Of a stretch of DNA of 64,000 bases, positions 22,000 through 33,635 are shown one piece after another (the stretch's first letter is position 1; each line of letters opens with the position of its first letter). The notes under the pieces were generated by a model. That model was not told where the DNA came from. It searched no databases and saw only the letters and a list, made by a program, of their open reading frames with translations. The DNA is taken from the NCBI GenBank assembly GCA_024704765.1, contig JAKMXF010000111.1, positions 310,001 through 374,000 on the forward strand, in the 5' to 3' direction. Position numbers and translations under genes: made by a program. This stretch comes from Oopsacas minuta (Eukaryota; Porifera; Hexactinellida; Lyssacinosida; Leucopsacidae).

Positions 22000-24282
22000 T
22001 TATATCCATATAATCCCACTTATCACCACTGATATTATCAACACTACGAAGATCCATCTCGTATAGTGTAGCGATTCAGTTCCATTACCCTCAGGATTGA
22101 ACTTCAGTTTATCATAGAATTCTGCATCTGAGAATAAAAAGTTTTGGCATTGAGCTAAACCATCAGGTGCCGGATTCTGGTAATCTGGTGCTTCGTCTAT
22201 GATCAATGTCATGCCTTCCAGCTCGTGATTCATGATATGGCAATGTAAGAACCATGCGCCAGGATTATCTGAAATGAAGCGTAGCACAACATATCCACCT
22301 CCTGGAATCATAACTGTATCCTTCCTTACTGTCTTGTTCGTAATTTCAAAGGATTGTGGAGTCGTAAACCTGACAATAGTGCATGGAGTATTCTCACAAG
22401 TTAAATCCTGTGCATTCCCAGAAGCGAACCCTGTGCTGCTGTTATAATCTGGATAACCGATCTTTAACAGTTGGAATGTATGTCCATGTATATGTAATGG
22501 ATGTAGGAAGTGATCTCCAGGTTGTATTGAACTGACGACGAGCTGTACTGTTTGGTTGTAATCAAGTGTTAACACATGTGTGCAGAGACAATCGTCAATA
22601 TTGAATGGATCGCATGAAATTGAGTTGTCACATATTTGCGCTTGTTCGTTAAATAAATCACGTTGTACTACAGGTGGCGCTGGGGGGAAGATAAAGTTAC
22701 GACCATTGATTGTGCTAGAGCCAGCCTCGCCAGCGAAATTAAAGTTTAAGAAATGAGTATTTGATTCCGTGGGATCAGAACTTGGTACTTCTGCATTAGG
22801 TGTTTCTACCAGCAAAGTTAATTGATCAGCGTTAACACAGTTTATATTGTAAACAGGTAGAAATGATTGGAACGGGCAATTCACAGCGATACATGGTGTA
22901 CCAGCTAGACACTGTAGAGGTGGAGACGATTCCTTTATGGTACTATAATTAGAGGATTGGACACCGTTATCACCAGGACCTGTTGAATAATGGAGAATAC
23001 CTTCAGCGACATGACCTAATGTTTCATACGGTGCATTGCCAGTGATGTTAATTTCCATAGAGTTTGCTTCTATCCAATAGTTATCTACAGGACCTGTAGC
23101 ATTGAGAATGAAGTCATAACGTTCGCCTGAATGAATTATTAAATAATCTACATCCCTTACTGGCTCAACAAAATACCCGTCAGTTGCAACTATTATCAGT
23201 TTATGGCCTGCTATGGACAGTCTGTATGGTAAAATTCCCATTGAACCTATCACACGGAAGCGATACAATTTGCCCAATTCTACCGTAAATATGGATAATC
23301 GGGTTTGGATGTAGGGAACAGTTTCATGTCTTCCAAGCCCATTTATGAGCCCTGAGAAGAAAGGAACTGGTGATATATCCGAATTATCAAATGTTCGTGT
23401 ATCTTCGAATGCTTGGCTAAGTGGAATTGGAATATTTCCCAATGGAATTTGTGGATAAAATCCTATTTCTGAATTATCATTATGGTATACCACATCACCT
23501 TCTTCACGATACCAATCTGTAAGAGTAAGACTATGCTCTCCTGGTGTATCAACGAAATTCCCAACTCCAAACCTGGTTGCCAGAATCGATTTAGCAAGAT
23601 TAATACTATCTGCACTTTCCCTAATGATTAGCGCACCAAACAACCCATCAGCCCTTTGAGTTCCAGAATGTGAATGGTACCAATACGATCCCGAAGGTGC
23701 AGCTATGTATTTGTACTGGAAACTAGTGAAAGCACCGATATTACATTGTGTCACCAATCCAACTCCATCCATCCAGGGCGTATTGAATTGACGTAGTCCG
23801 TGCCAATGAATTGAAACACCGCCAGATAGTAAACGATTCGTCACGTTTATGATTACAGTCGCGCTTTCGTCAACTATAATCGTAGGCCCTGGCACCAGAC
23901 CGTTGACAGCTATGATAGATCTATAATTCTCACCATCAACCCAATTTGGCTCTGTGCATTGGACAACTGAACTATCACGATAATCACTACACTCTCCTTC
24001 ACCTACTGGTACCTCTGCGCCACTACCATTAATGTAATAATTCACTCCCGATATGCCTAGTCTACGGGTTAATCCACCCAGAATATGATAACTAGTGAAG
24101 GTAGTAAGACGTTCAATATTCAACGAAAATTCACAATCATAACCTACTTCGCATTCACATACCTTTCCTCCATAACTACAGTCTACGATACAGCGTGGTC
24201 TCCCATCGACAGTCAGTTTCTCTAAACATGTAGCATGTATCAGCGTTATGCTAGCCAAAATTAGTATAGTTTGTAGTAACAT
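22000..24282 (-). CDS. Membrane-anchored multicopper oxidase (laccase/ascorbate-oxidase type)
   Basis: 760 residues, one exon. Residues 1-17 are a signal peptide, followed by a Cys-rich stretch (about 19-50: C-x-V-C-E-C-E-V). Three cupredoxin domains follow. All four copper-ligand clusters are visible: HWHG (about 159-162), WYHSHSG (about 201-207), HPLHIHGHTF (about 594-603) and HCHIMNHELEGM (about 680-691), so the type 1 site and trinuclear cluster are complete, with Met as axial ligand. A hydrophobic segment at 740-760 ends the protein, giving a type I membrane or GPI-like anchor with an extracellular active site. The family oxidises phenols, ascorbate or metal ions while reducing O2 to water; the substrate here cannot be told. 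Many N-x-S/T sites fit secretion. Confidence 0.93.
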   Translation of the reverse strand: MLLQTILILASITLIHATCLEKLTVDGRPRCIVDCSYGGKVCECEVGYDCEFSLNIERLTTFTSYHILGGLTRRLGISGVNYYINGSGAEVPVGEGECSDYRDSSVVQCTEPNWVDGENYRSIIAVNGLVPGPTIIVDESATVIINVTNRLLSGGVSIHWHGLRQFNTPWMDGVGLVTQCNIGAFTSFQYKYIAAPSGSYWYHSHSGTQRADGLFGALIIRESADSINLAKSILATRFGVGNFVDTPGEHSLTLTDWYREEGDVVYHNDNSEIGFYPQIPLGNIPIPLSQAFEDTRTFDNSDISPVPFFSGLINGLGRHETVPYIQTRLSIFTVELGKLYRFRVIGSMGILPYRLSIAGHKLIIVATDGYFVEPVRDVDYLIIHSGERYDFILNATGPVDNYWIEANSMEINITGNAPYETLGHVAEGILHYSTGPGDNGVQSSNYSTIKESSPPLQCLAGTPCIAVNCPFQSFLPVYNINCVNADQLTLLVETPNAEVPSSDPTESNTHFLNFNFAGEAGSSTINGRNFIFPPAPPVVQRDLFNEQAQICDNSISCDPFNIDDCLCTHVLTLDYNQTVQLVVSSIQPGDHFLHPLHIHGHTFQLLKIGYPDYNSSTGFASGNAQDLTCENTPCTIVRFTTPQSFEITNKTVRKDTVMIPGGGYVVLRFISDNPGAWFLHCHIMNHELEGMTLIIDEAPDYQNPAPDGLAQCQNFLFSDAEFYDKLKFNPEGNGTESLHYTRWIFVVLIISVVISGIIWI

Positions 24283-24830
24283 TTCAATTTACCATTCGCT
24301 ATCATAAATTGATTAAATACACAATCCAATCCTTTTAAACCTATAATTATGAGGCTGATAGGTTCGAATATTATGTAATTATATATTTGTGACGATGGAA
24401 TTGTTACCTTGAACTATATTTGGTCTCTGGATCAAGTTTCTCATATTATCTTAAAACAAATTATTGAAAGATACAATTACCTGAGACATATAAGATTGAT
24501 TTACCATATTAAGTTATGACAGGATGTTTGTATAGGTGTGAAATCCATCCCTCAGACAAGAATTGATCATATAAAAGGAATATACTGATGTCTCCACCCA
24601 TTCTTCTTAGAAATTGAAAGCTTAGTTTACTCTAATAGTACTAGCATATTTAGTGATTATTAGCAGAACCTTATTTATTCTTTAATATAATAATAATAAT
24701 AATAATCTCGTTATCTGGTGATCTTATCTTATTTGTTATGTTATTATAGAAACTTATGAGATTTGACAATTTCGCCTTAACTCAATGAAGTAAAATCCTA
24801 TTTCATCGCGTTATTTTGGTTATTTGATTA

Positions 24831-25065
24831 CCGTAAACTGGGTCTACTTTGGCCCACTGGGTTTGCTTTAGCCCAAATATTGAAATTTCCTTACGTATTG
24901 AATAGATATTGTATTTGTATTCGAAATTGTCTATCGATATTTGAAAATTCGTTAAAAATTTGGCAAGTCATTTTCAAGTACAATGCTGAATCTAATCTAG
25001 TTCTTTGAAACTTTGATATTTGGGCTAAAGCAAACCCAGTGGGACAAAGTAGCCCCAGACTACGG
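24831..25065. mobile_element. MITE with ~50-bp inverted ends
   Basis: The left end CCGTAAACTGGGTCTACTTTG and the right end pair over about 50 bp (both contain CTGGGTTTGCTTTAGCCCAAATAT, the right one inverted). TA flanks both sides (24829-24830, 25066-25067). 235 bp in total with no coding content. Confidence 0.88.
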
Positions 25066-25067
25066 TA

Positions 25068-26417
25068 TATTTCTTTCTCCTTTCCTCAGTACCTATAGCT
25101 CCAATACGTAACTATATCAATGTGTACATTAATTAATTGATTGCTATCCCTTAGTTAAGTATACTTGTGTTAGATTTTGTATAAGAAACATCATTATTTA
25201 TATTAAACACTCTGCTGAATTATGACCTATACACCCCCCGTGTATTAAATAGGCCATGGATGACTACATTACGTATCGTGCCAGTGGCTATGCTAGAGAT
25301 GGGGCTGAGAAGAGGCAAACTAAGAAATATTTAGAAAAATCTCGAATCACCGATGTTCCAGCATAATTTTCCCTTCGTCCCCCAGATTCAGCGTACATTG
25401 TTACTCTTTGAAAGGAAGTCCTCTATTATTTCAAGATTTAAATGTATTTGTTGATTTATATATTAAAATCAACAATAAATTTACATACGATAAATTGAAA
25501 ATGCGAAATTCGGATTGAGCGTATTTTGTTTTGTCTCATTAAAGCCGTTAAGAGCATGTCTCTACGTATATTTTGAGATTTCCATTATTTGTTTACTTTA
25601 TATTCATAAAAACAACAAAAATTACATGCTAAAGCTAAAGTATGAAAAAATGAAAATGAGAAATTCTGATTCAGTGTACTTGATTACGCTATATATCTGT
25701 TGAGCAAGAGTTTAGATTTTACATACAAATGTGTGAACATCTTGAATATTACATAGATATGTAGGAAAAGATGATTAATCATCAAAAAGGTGTGAAAATA
25801 TACACATTATAAATTTTTCAAAATATACGTATGTTATATACTTAATAGCAATATTTGTCTATTAGCAACCTATTTTCAGGTTGCAAGTGTAGATTTTGTA
25901 CGAATTATGTTCGCCTATTAGCTACCTAGCATATTAGCAATTGTTTGAGAACCAAAACCCAAGTTGCTAATTGGGTTACCCACTGTACTTATATGTATGC
26001 ATCTCTAATCTGTCCTTGTCCACCAAAAATGCAATATAATAATGATATACGTATCATCATTCGGGTATTGACGCTGACAATGCCTGAAAAAGTAAATATA
26101 AATATAGAATCCAAACTTTTGTTATATCATTTATTTAAAACAGAAATACGGAAATTTCCCTTCAATCGATTTACCTAATTAATCGAAATGTATAAACAAA
26201 CAATAATTATATGCTAATAATAATGTTATGAATAAAACAGCAAGATATGCAACTAATACAATAGTAATAGTAGCAGGAGATAAAATATTAAAAAGCAAAC
26301 AGCCTAAAAGAATTACCATAGAATTGTTCAAATATATACAATCACTAATTACTTACTGAGTTTGGTTATTTACAAACGTATACACATCTGCACAAATTCT
26401 ATAATACAATGAATTGG
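25068..26417. other. Gene-free stretch
   Basis: AT-rich. Related segments near 25490-25520 and 25640-25690 (GAAATTCNGATTNAG followed by GTGTACTT or GCGTATTT) suggest repeat DNA. Small open frames lack family features. Confidence 0.4.
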
Positions 26418-27069
26418 CTAAGTAAAGTTTCCTCCAGCTATTGGTCCAATATATTCCCTCAAGATGTAACTCTTCACTGCTAGGAATATCTTCCCCATCG
26501 CATCAGTGTCCGTAGCACAGGTGAAATGTGTGGACAGAATTTCGCCACGATCACCATATACCGCGCTGAACATCTGTTTTTATATAATTCTTGGCCTCCC
26601 TCGTAAGGGAAATACTCCTCAAGGTTAGATGTCAATATCTTCTTTTCGAATAGATCAAACTTGTTGAAGAACACCACTATCATTGCGTTTTTAAACCATG
26701 GATATTTGATAATCGTCTCGAAGAGTTGTAAGCTCTCCAAGAGTCGGTTATCATCTTTCTCAGTCTCAGCCAGGACTTGATCATACTCACTGATCGCAGT
26801 AAGGAATATTACACTTTGTACATTCTCAAAAGAAGATATCCATTTCCTGCGCTCTCCTCGCTGACCGCCTACATCTACCACGAGGAAGTTCTGTCCGTAG
26901 ATGTTGAAATTGTACTCGTGTATTCCTACTGTCTTGAGACGTACCCTCACAATGTCCTCTCGTGTTGGGTTGTAGTCATCTTCCTTCACGCGGTCTAGAG
27001 CGTCCAGAAAGTATTCTTCGGAATCTGAGATCTGGAATTTGTTTCTCTTCTCAAAGCACTGCTTCACAC
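26418..27069 (-). pseudogene. G-protein alpha subunit, lone terminal exon with frame break
   Basis: Covers the C-terminal half of a heterotrimeric G-alpha. A splice acceptor (TTCTTATAG) precedes GVKQCFEKRNKF. Switch I (VRLKTVGI, keeping catalytic Arg and Thr), switch II (DVGGQRGERRKW, keeping Gln) and the NKxD guanine motif (FFNKFDLF) are intact. The frame breaks at an A5 run at about 26580-26584. One more A would continue into MFSAVYGDRGEIL, then FTCATDT and a normal end at the TAG at 26418-26420; as written, the frame stops at 26480. The P-loop half (GESGKST) was not found on the minus strand upstream as far as the THAP gene, nor further. Either an orphan exon or the 3' end of a gene with a very long intron. 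Confidence 0.75.
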
Positions 27070-27552
27070 CTATAAGAAACAGTCAAACTTAGCATACAAA
27101 ATACCACGAAATCCGTATTTTTAAACCTTTTTATGTTCAATAATTTGTATTGGAACGTGAACTACGTAATATAAGGACTGGAAACACAATAAAAACTGGA
27201 CCATGGATGAACTACAAGTGCATTCGTTTTTTGCTATTTATTATTAGTTATGAACTTTAAACGATAAATGTACTTATTTTTATTGGAAATCGACTCTGAA
27301 ATTGGACCAGGGATGAAATAGAAGTTATTTAAATAAGATATTATTATTAACCCATAACATCTAAACCATAATTGGATTATATCATTAATTTATTTTATTC
27401 AATGAATACAGGTACTGTTTTGGAATATTCTATTCTGTATTTTACCGGGAACTTTTCCGTGATTGGAATTCCCCGATTTTTCGTCTTTATACATTTCCTC
27501 CTTCTTCGTTTTACCTTTTTCTTTTATTTACATGTATTTTAGACACTTCTTA

Positions 27553-28821
27553 ATGCCAAATGCATATTCTGTATTTGAGTGCAAAACTAATTACAGAGGT
27601 CACCCCACTGGCACTGTTTTCAGTTTACCGAAAGGATCTGAAGACTTGAAAGAGAAGTGGATTAGTGCTCTTCATAGGGATCTAGCCGAAGATCTTCCAG
27701 AGGATAAATATTCATTTGCATACACCATTTTAGGAAGGAAGATCTTATCCGCGTTGACCGGGCACTCCAAACTGATGGTAGCTACTCCGAAATACCACGC
27801 ATTAGACCAATTTATCGTCCGAACGCAGTGCCTATTATTTTCCAAGCAGGCCCATCATATTTGAATACAACTGGTCAAATAGCAAAGCGTTTAAATCTTG
27901 AATCTAAGGAAGAGGAAAACTTTGCTAAAGCTCTTCACGATAGCATTATACAAGATCAACAAGATTCATTACTGTTCGGTTTGAGGAATTTTGAGGATCT
28001 TAAAATTAAGTTGCCAGAGTTACACCTTAACCAAGATTGGGCGATCTGATACTCCTCTAGTAATACCTTAGAGATCATACACCTGGAATTCGCCAATCAG
28101 TCTCTACATAATCTATCTACCTTATCAATTCATTCAGATTTAACAGTTTCAGCAGTTTGTTGCCAACCACCAAGTTTCTTTGAGTCTCAGTAGATTAACC
28201 GATATACTACAGATTGAAATCTTAATTAGTGATATTCTAAACTACACAAATCCTGAATTATTTGAATCCAGTTTTGTTCTAGAAAATATTCTCACAAATA
28301 TATCTTGTGATAAGTATGCTGAATTGTTACATGATCTAAGTTCTATTGACCTCAACCTTCATCTTCTCCAATCAATTGTATTTATTTGTGGTTACGCTGT
28401 ATACTCTTATCTTAAAACTGCCACTTGCCATCTTTGTAGTCAGCAACTAACTGAGAACCAAGATATTGAGATTACAGACACTATTAAATATGACCTTATA
28501 AGGTACATTGATTGTAGTTCTCTGAAATGGCCTTTAGAAATAGTAATTGAATCTATTGTCGTATTATGGAAAATAATTATCAAGATTGATGAGAATGAAA
28601 CTCTTAGAAAACACTTCTATTCCTCGTCATCAAGAAAGGTATTAATTCAGCTGACTGAAAATATGTTGGCTGATAATTTTATCCAGCATTGGAGAGATAA
28701 TTGTAAGGGTTGTGATACTTCTGGTTGGACTATCCTTAGGAAGATCCTTAGTGTATGTACTAATTGCATACTAGCTAATAAAGTTCGCAATGTCAACTCT
28801 GAAATCACATCTTCCTCGTAA
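27553..28821 (+). pseudogene. THAP-domain / P-element-like transposase relic
   Basis: ATG at 27553 opens a THAP zinc-finger-like domain: F-E-C-K-T-N-Y, SLPKG, WISALHR. Near 27725 the frame shifts by one lost base; the other frame then gives FICIHHFRKEDL (the C-x2-H part) and RPNAVPIIF, the THAP AVPTIF box, and runs to 28049. The first zinc ligand is also lost (Tyr codon TAT where CxxxxC expects Cys). Downstream, 28180-28821 encodes GYAVYSYLK...CHLCSQQL, matching the C-terminal GYxxRKL...CxxC segment of P-element/THAP9-type transposases. The RNaseH-like catalytic core is absent. Read as an internally deleted, decaying element or a domesticated gene past use. Confidence 0.7.
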
Positions 28822-29030
28822 TAGTTACATAAATATTCGTGTGAATACTTACATAATTATGTGAAATATTCAGAGCCTATAACCTCACTTATAATTCAGT
28901 AGAATTTTATTATTTTGAGTTTCTAAATTCAATTTACAGGTTTTTATGTTCGTTTGTTGTACACGATTTGAAAGTGAGGTTTATCATATTGTTGGCAACG
29001 AAATAGGAGATAGGAATGTTAATGAATAGC

Positions 29031-29214
29031 CAGTCAACTCCCATTATATCGAAGTTAGAAATTGGAAAAATATGTTCCTAACACTTCCAGTTCGAACTAT
29101 ACTAAATCGAAGTGATTATCACAGTCCCTTAAGCTTGGATACAACAGGAGTTGACTGTATGTTATTGGACCATATTTATACAATTTCACACTTCGATATA
29201 ACGGGAGTTGACTG
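29031..29214. mobile_element. MITE upstream of MAGUK exon
   Basis: 184 bp with ends CAGTCAACTCCCATTATATC and inverse GATATAACGGGAGTTGACTG. A partial third copy of the end (ACAACAGGAGTTGACTGT) lies inside at about 29140-29157. It ends 20 bp before a MAGUK splice acceptor. Confidence 0.8.
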
Positions 29215-29234
29215 TGCGTATATTTCTCACACAG

Positions 29235-32200
29235 GTTTGATGGGATGGATTCAATATATGGAAGAGATGTTACTGCCCAGACACAACTAAGATTCAGTCT
29301 TAATAAAGCAAATAATTTCCAGAGGCCTGATTCTCTTCAAGGACAGATACCCCAAAATAGACCCTTCCCTAGATACCAAATTGGAGATATAGTGAATTCC
29401 AATCCACCTAGCAACATCTATCAAACTGTGAGTGACTAATCGTTGGTCAAACGCTTCCCTGGATTTTATTTGCTATGTCAGGGATTGTCATCAACTTTTC
29501 TAGATATCAAAGTGTTATATCAAAGATAGTAATTGTAGGCTTATACGTTTTCAGATATTTCCCCGATTTTCAAATTCTTCCTTGGGTTTCTTGGAGAATT
29601 TGAAAGTTAAAAATATTTTTTTAGAATTTTCACCATCCTAATCATCTCCAAAACCGAGTATTTGTGAGTCCAGTAACTCTAACACACGTGTCAAGTGGTC
29701 ATGCCATAAATATCGACACAAGAGACATAGAGCCACCCTCTCCAAATGATAGACAGGACATATTCTCGAACAGTGACCCTAGGGGGTACATGGGTTCCTC
29801 TTCACGAGAGGAACATTTTATACCTCCTAATGACTACGATCAGATTGAACAAGTATCAATTCCGGAAAGTGGAGATTCTGGTAAGAATAACATAGTTACA
29901 AACTTGAAATTTGGCATGCTTATGGAATGTGATAAATATAGGAAAATGTACGAATATCTAATTGAAATATTCACATATCTCTGAGTAAAGGTGACTAATG
30001 TGTCCGGTCTATCAGATTTGAAGGATTATCTAGTTTTTATGAGGCTGATATTCTATTGGTTGATTAATACATTCCAATAGGCTTAAGTCGTACTCCTGAC
30101 AACTCATCTGAGGGTCCCCCTATCCAACTCATTGACCCCTCATTCCGTCCAAGGAACTCCACAGCACCTCAACCAACAGTAGAGTACATATACCAGCAGA
30201 AACACCTTTCAGCTCAAAGACAACGGTCCTCTAATCTGCCCTCCTCGAGTAGGATAGAGTTCTCTATCAAACTAAGCTTAAGACCAACTCAATACACCTT
30301 TGGATTAATACTAGGGGAAGGTGCTATTGTGGAGAAGGTATTTGTTTATTGTTTGTTTGTCTGTTTGTTTGTTGACCCTATTACAACGGTTAACAAATGC
30401 CTGTCATGTAGTCTATGGAGCCATTGGTGAAGATCTGGGACCGAGGTCATGTGGGCCTGTATTTGAAAGGTGTTAATTAATCATATTCGTCACACAGGTA
30501 GACGGAGCACCTGCTATAAACGAGGACATACAAGTAGGTGATAAAGTGTCCTCTATAAATGGCAGAGCATGTGATCAGCTGTCCCACAATCAGCTGAAGG
30601 AGTTATTAACAGAGGCTGCTCGATATAGAAGTGTGACTCTTAATATTAGTCGTGTGACAAGGCCCGTAGCACCTGAACTACACCGTACATACACAGATCT
30701 ACCTCTAGGGTCGATACGTATCTCACAGCCCCCATACATGAATCACTCTTCCTACGCGCCACCTATCCGCTACTTGAGTTGTCGACACCTTGCTCCACAT
30801 ACTGACGATTCATCACAGGGGAGACATTCCTGGCCTCATTGTCCGATCATCCCAGCTGCAACCGGCCCTCAACCAATCAGATATCAGCCTCGTGACGGGC
30901 TAGCGGCTCATCAGCTGTACTCGGGGATATCTGATGTTTCTCAGTTACAAGAGGATTCAATGCTTAGTACAATTCATGAAGTACCAAGGAAGCAACATGT
31001 TAACTCTATGCAGATGGTAAGTATTACTGTGTGTAGTATAGTCACTATATAATAAATTGGCGACAATATCCTGTTCACACCTTAGGGATTGAGACACCAA
31101 ATTTCGCATGTATACTCGTAGTTACCTCTAGTTGTACACCTGACATTAGAAACTTTTCCAAGGTAGAAACCGATTGAATATTGCTATTCATGAATAGCAA
31201 CCTAACCGAATATTGAACTGCTCTGTTTGCAACCTTGATATTTTCACAAATTTCATACATTTTCATTTTAGTCATTTTGGTTAATGCATACTAGCTTTCT
31301 ATTGATCTGGCGGAGTGTATGTAATAGTATTAGTGAGGTCCTATTGGGATATGTTCTATAAGAGGGACGATATCGTCCGCGCTGTCCTGAGGAATCTCTT
31401 GGTCCAATTGACATGAAAATTGGCACATGGATACATTTTGGTGTGTAGATATGCACCTCGGCTATGGAATGTTATAAAGTTAATAATTTCACACCTTTTA
31501 GTAGTTAAAGTTTGACCTATCAGATTAGGTCTTGTTATCATTTTATTCTTTTCAGGTCCTAGAGACGATGAGACAGTTACGAGACAAATACGGTCCCGAA
31601 TTGGAACAGAGGGAGCTACAGGTGTTGGACAGCTTCCTATCTGACCCAGATATCATTCCCGCTTATAAGATATGTAAAAGAATGAACAGAGCAAGAGAAT
31701 CCCTAAACGATCAGAAGACCCTTTCTCGAAAATCACCAACAGTGCTCACCTCCTCGGGGACTGTATCAAAGACTTGAGGAACAAATTTGGTTCAGACCCT
31801 GATCGAACCGAGCTAATATATCTCCTCTCATCTCTCAATCTAACTCATACTCTTGTGTCACATGATAGAATTGCTACTATTGATTTCTTCACACTTTCCC
31901 CGTCTCCTTTATATCCACATAGCGGGCTAACTCCTCTTCACTCTCCTGGCAAATTACCCCCGAATATTTCCAGAAGTGTCTCAAGTTCAGGTTTGTTAGA
32001 AGGAACAAATTCTAGAGAATTCCGAATCGACAGTGCGGCTAGATCAGGGTCTGTAGCCTCTGCCCTGCAACTTATTGACCTGCACACACGGGAGAATTCT
32101 CGCAGCTCCTCTGTGTACCAACGACCCATAAGTAGGACAGTTTATGGGGGCAAGGGTATCAATGCGCGTATCGTATTGGTCCGTAAGTCCCATAAACAGA

Positions 32201-33456
32201 TGGGTTGTACTGTTAATAAGGTCGGAGACTCTATAATTGTGACAGGGACACTGAAACACTCAGATGCTGAGAAATGTGGCCGGCTACATCCGGGAGATGA
32301 GATCCTTGAGGTGAATGGGAAGACAGTTAGGGGGCGATCTTCTGAACATGTGATGAACTTCATTTTATCGCAGACTGGTCCAATGATTGTGTTCCTAATT
32401 GTTCCTTGTTTGGGGGCTGACAAAAAGGAGATATTTATCCGTCCATTTTATGATTTTTCAGCTCAGCAAGTACCGGATTGTTCCTTTATTGATGTCTTGT
32501 TACCCTTTAATAAGGGAGAGATTTTAAGATTATTGTCCTGTCACGATGATGAATGGTGGGAAGCCAAACAGCTGGTTGATGCCCCCGAAGCAGTCCCAGG
32601 CCTCATTCCTGCAAAAAAGAAGGAAGACCCGAATGATCTCCTCCCTGGAGAGGTCCCCGAACCAGGCGGCAAGTCTAAGAAAAGATCAGATGGCCAAAGT
32701 CGAAGAAAATAAGAAATCAGATTTGAGTATTGACTCCAGTAATGTACAATTGACACAGGACGTTGTGACTTATGAAGAAGTGGGACTTTTGACACCTACT
32801 TCGAACTATAAACCCCGTCCCATAATCGTGGTTGGCGCCTCGGGTGTTGGACATAAACGTGTGATACAGTCCTTGTTGGATAAATACCCGTATATATTTT
32901 GTCTCCCAATTTATCATACGTCTCGCCCGGCGAAATCTCATGAGAAGAAAGGAATCGAGTATCATTTCACGAGCCGGAGGGTCTTCGAACAGTCCGCTGG
33001 TCAGAAAATAATCTTGGACCCATGGGAGACCGGGTCTCATATGTACGGTGTAGCCGCTACCTCCATGCAGGTCGTTGTGGAGAGTGGAAAGTATTGTATA
33101 CAAGCTTTGACCCCTGATTCTATGCGATTCATACGAAATCAAACCAATTTAATACCCTATGTTATATTCCTGGCAGCTCCACAGCCTGCGATACTACGTG
33201 AACAGCTTACACAGACACAAAAGGGAGCTTTCAGACGCGTCCGTTCGGACCAAGGTTCAAAAGACAAACAAATAACCTCGATTATATCCGCTAGCCTCGA
33301 AATATCCCAGGAATTTGGTGGGTATTTTGATGAAGTCATAACTAACTTAGTTTCAGAATAACAGCTGATCATATTTACCAAATTTCAGTTCGTTTGAAGA
33401 ATGAGCCTCAATGGGTACCCATTTCTTGGATTCACACCCTAAACCCCCCTCATTAA
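29235..33456 (+). CDS. MPP-type MAGUK scaffold with an extra N-terminal PDZ (5' end uncertain)
   Basis: Exons: 29235-29427, 29625-29880, 30081-30337, 30498-31016, 31556-33456, joined in frame by GT-AG introns. Order: disordered Pro/Ser-rich N-terminus; PDZ-1 split over two exons (FGLILGEGAIVEK / VDGAPAINEDIQVGDKV); a first L27 (LRDKYGPELEQRELQVLDSF); a second L27 (LLSSLNLTHTLVSHDRIA); PDZ-2 (GDEILEVNGKTVRG); SH3 (NKGEILRLLSCHDDEWWEAK); GUK with kinase-dead P-loop (VVGASGVGHK); and the family C-terminus EPQWVPISWIH. L27-L27-PDZ-SH3-GUK is the MPP/PALS1 layout, which organises cell-polarity complexes at the membrane. The last exon changes frame three times: about 31690-31760, 32650-32712 and 33340-33352, each between domains or near the end. 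This means pseudogenisation, assembly indels or unseen micro-introns. Earlier exons may exist. Confidence 0.75.
31315..31475 (-). repeat. Dispersed retroelement-like repeat, copy 1
   Basis: Lies in a MAGUK intron. Its minus strand (GAGGTGCATATCTACACACC, then CCAATTTTCATGTCAATTGG, then a CTCAGG block) matches 45742-45850. The phrase is typical of RTE/LINE-like 3' ends (inference). Confidence 0.55.
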
Positions 33457-33635
33457 CTGCCCCCTGCTAACTGGTGTATTTATTGTCCTTCATTTTGAAT
33501 GTATATATCTATTAACAGGCTTTGTTGTTGTTTATATTCCTTCTGGCATTATAAGATTAGTATTATATTGAGCTATTATTATGTAATGTGATTTATTGAC
33601 ACAAAAGCAAAATTGCAAAATACTCTGAAAAGTTC

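Noticed and set aside
26570-26590. Programmed -1 frameshift in G-alpha
   Set aside because: The slippery site is not canonical and no downstream structure is evident; a homopolymer error or mutation is simpler.
31676-31719. 44-bp micro-intron in the MAGUK linker
   Set aside because: It restores frame but uses a poor acceptor (CAGAAG) and no pyrimidine tract; kept only as one possibility.
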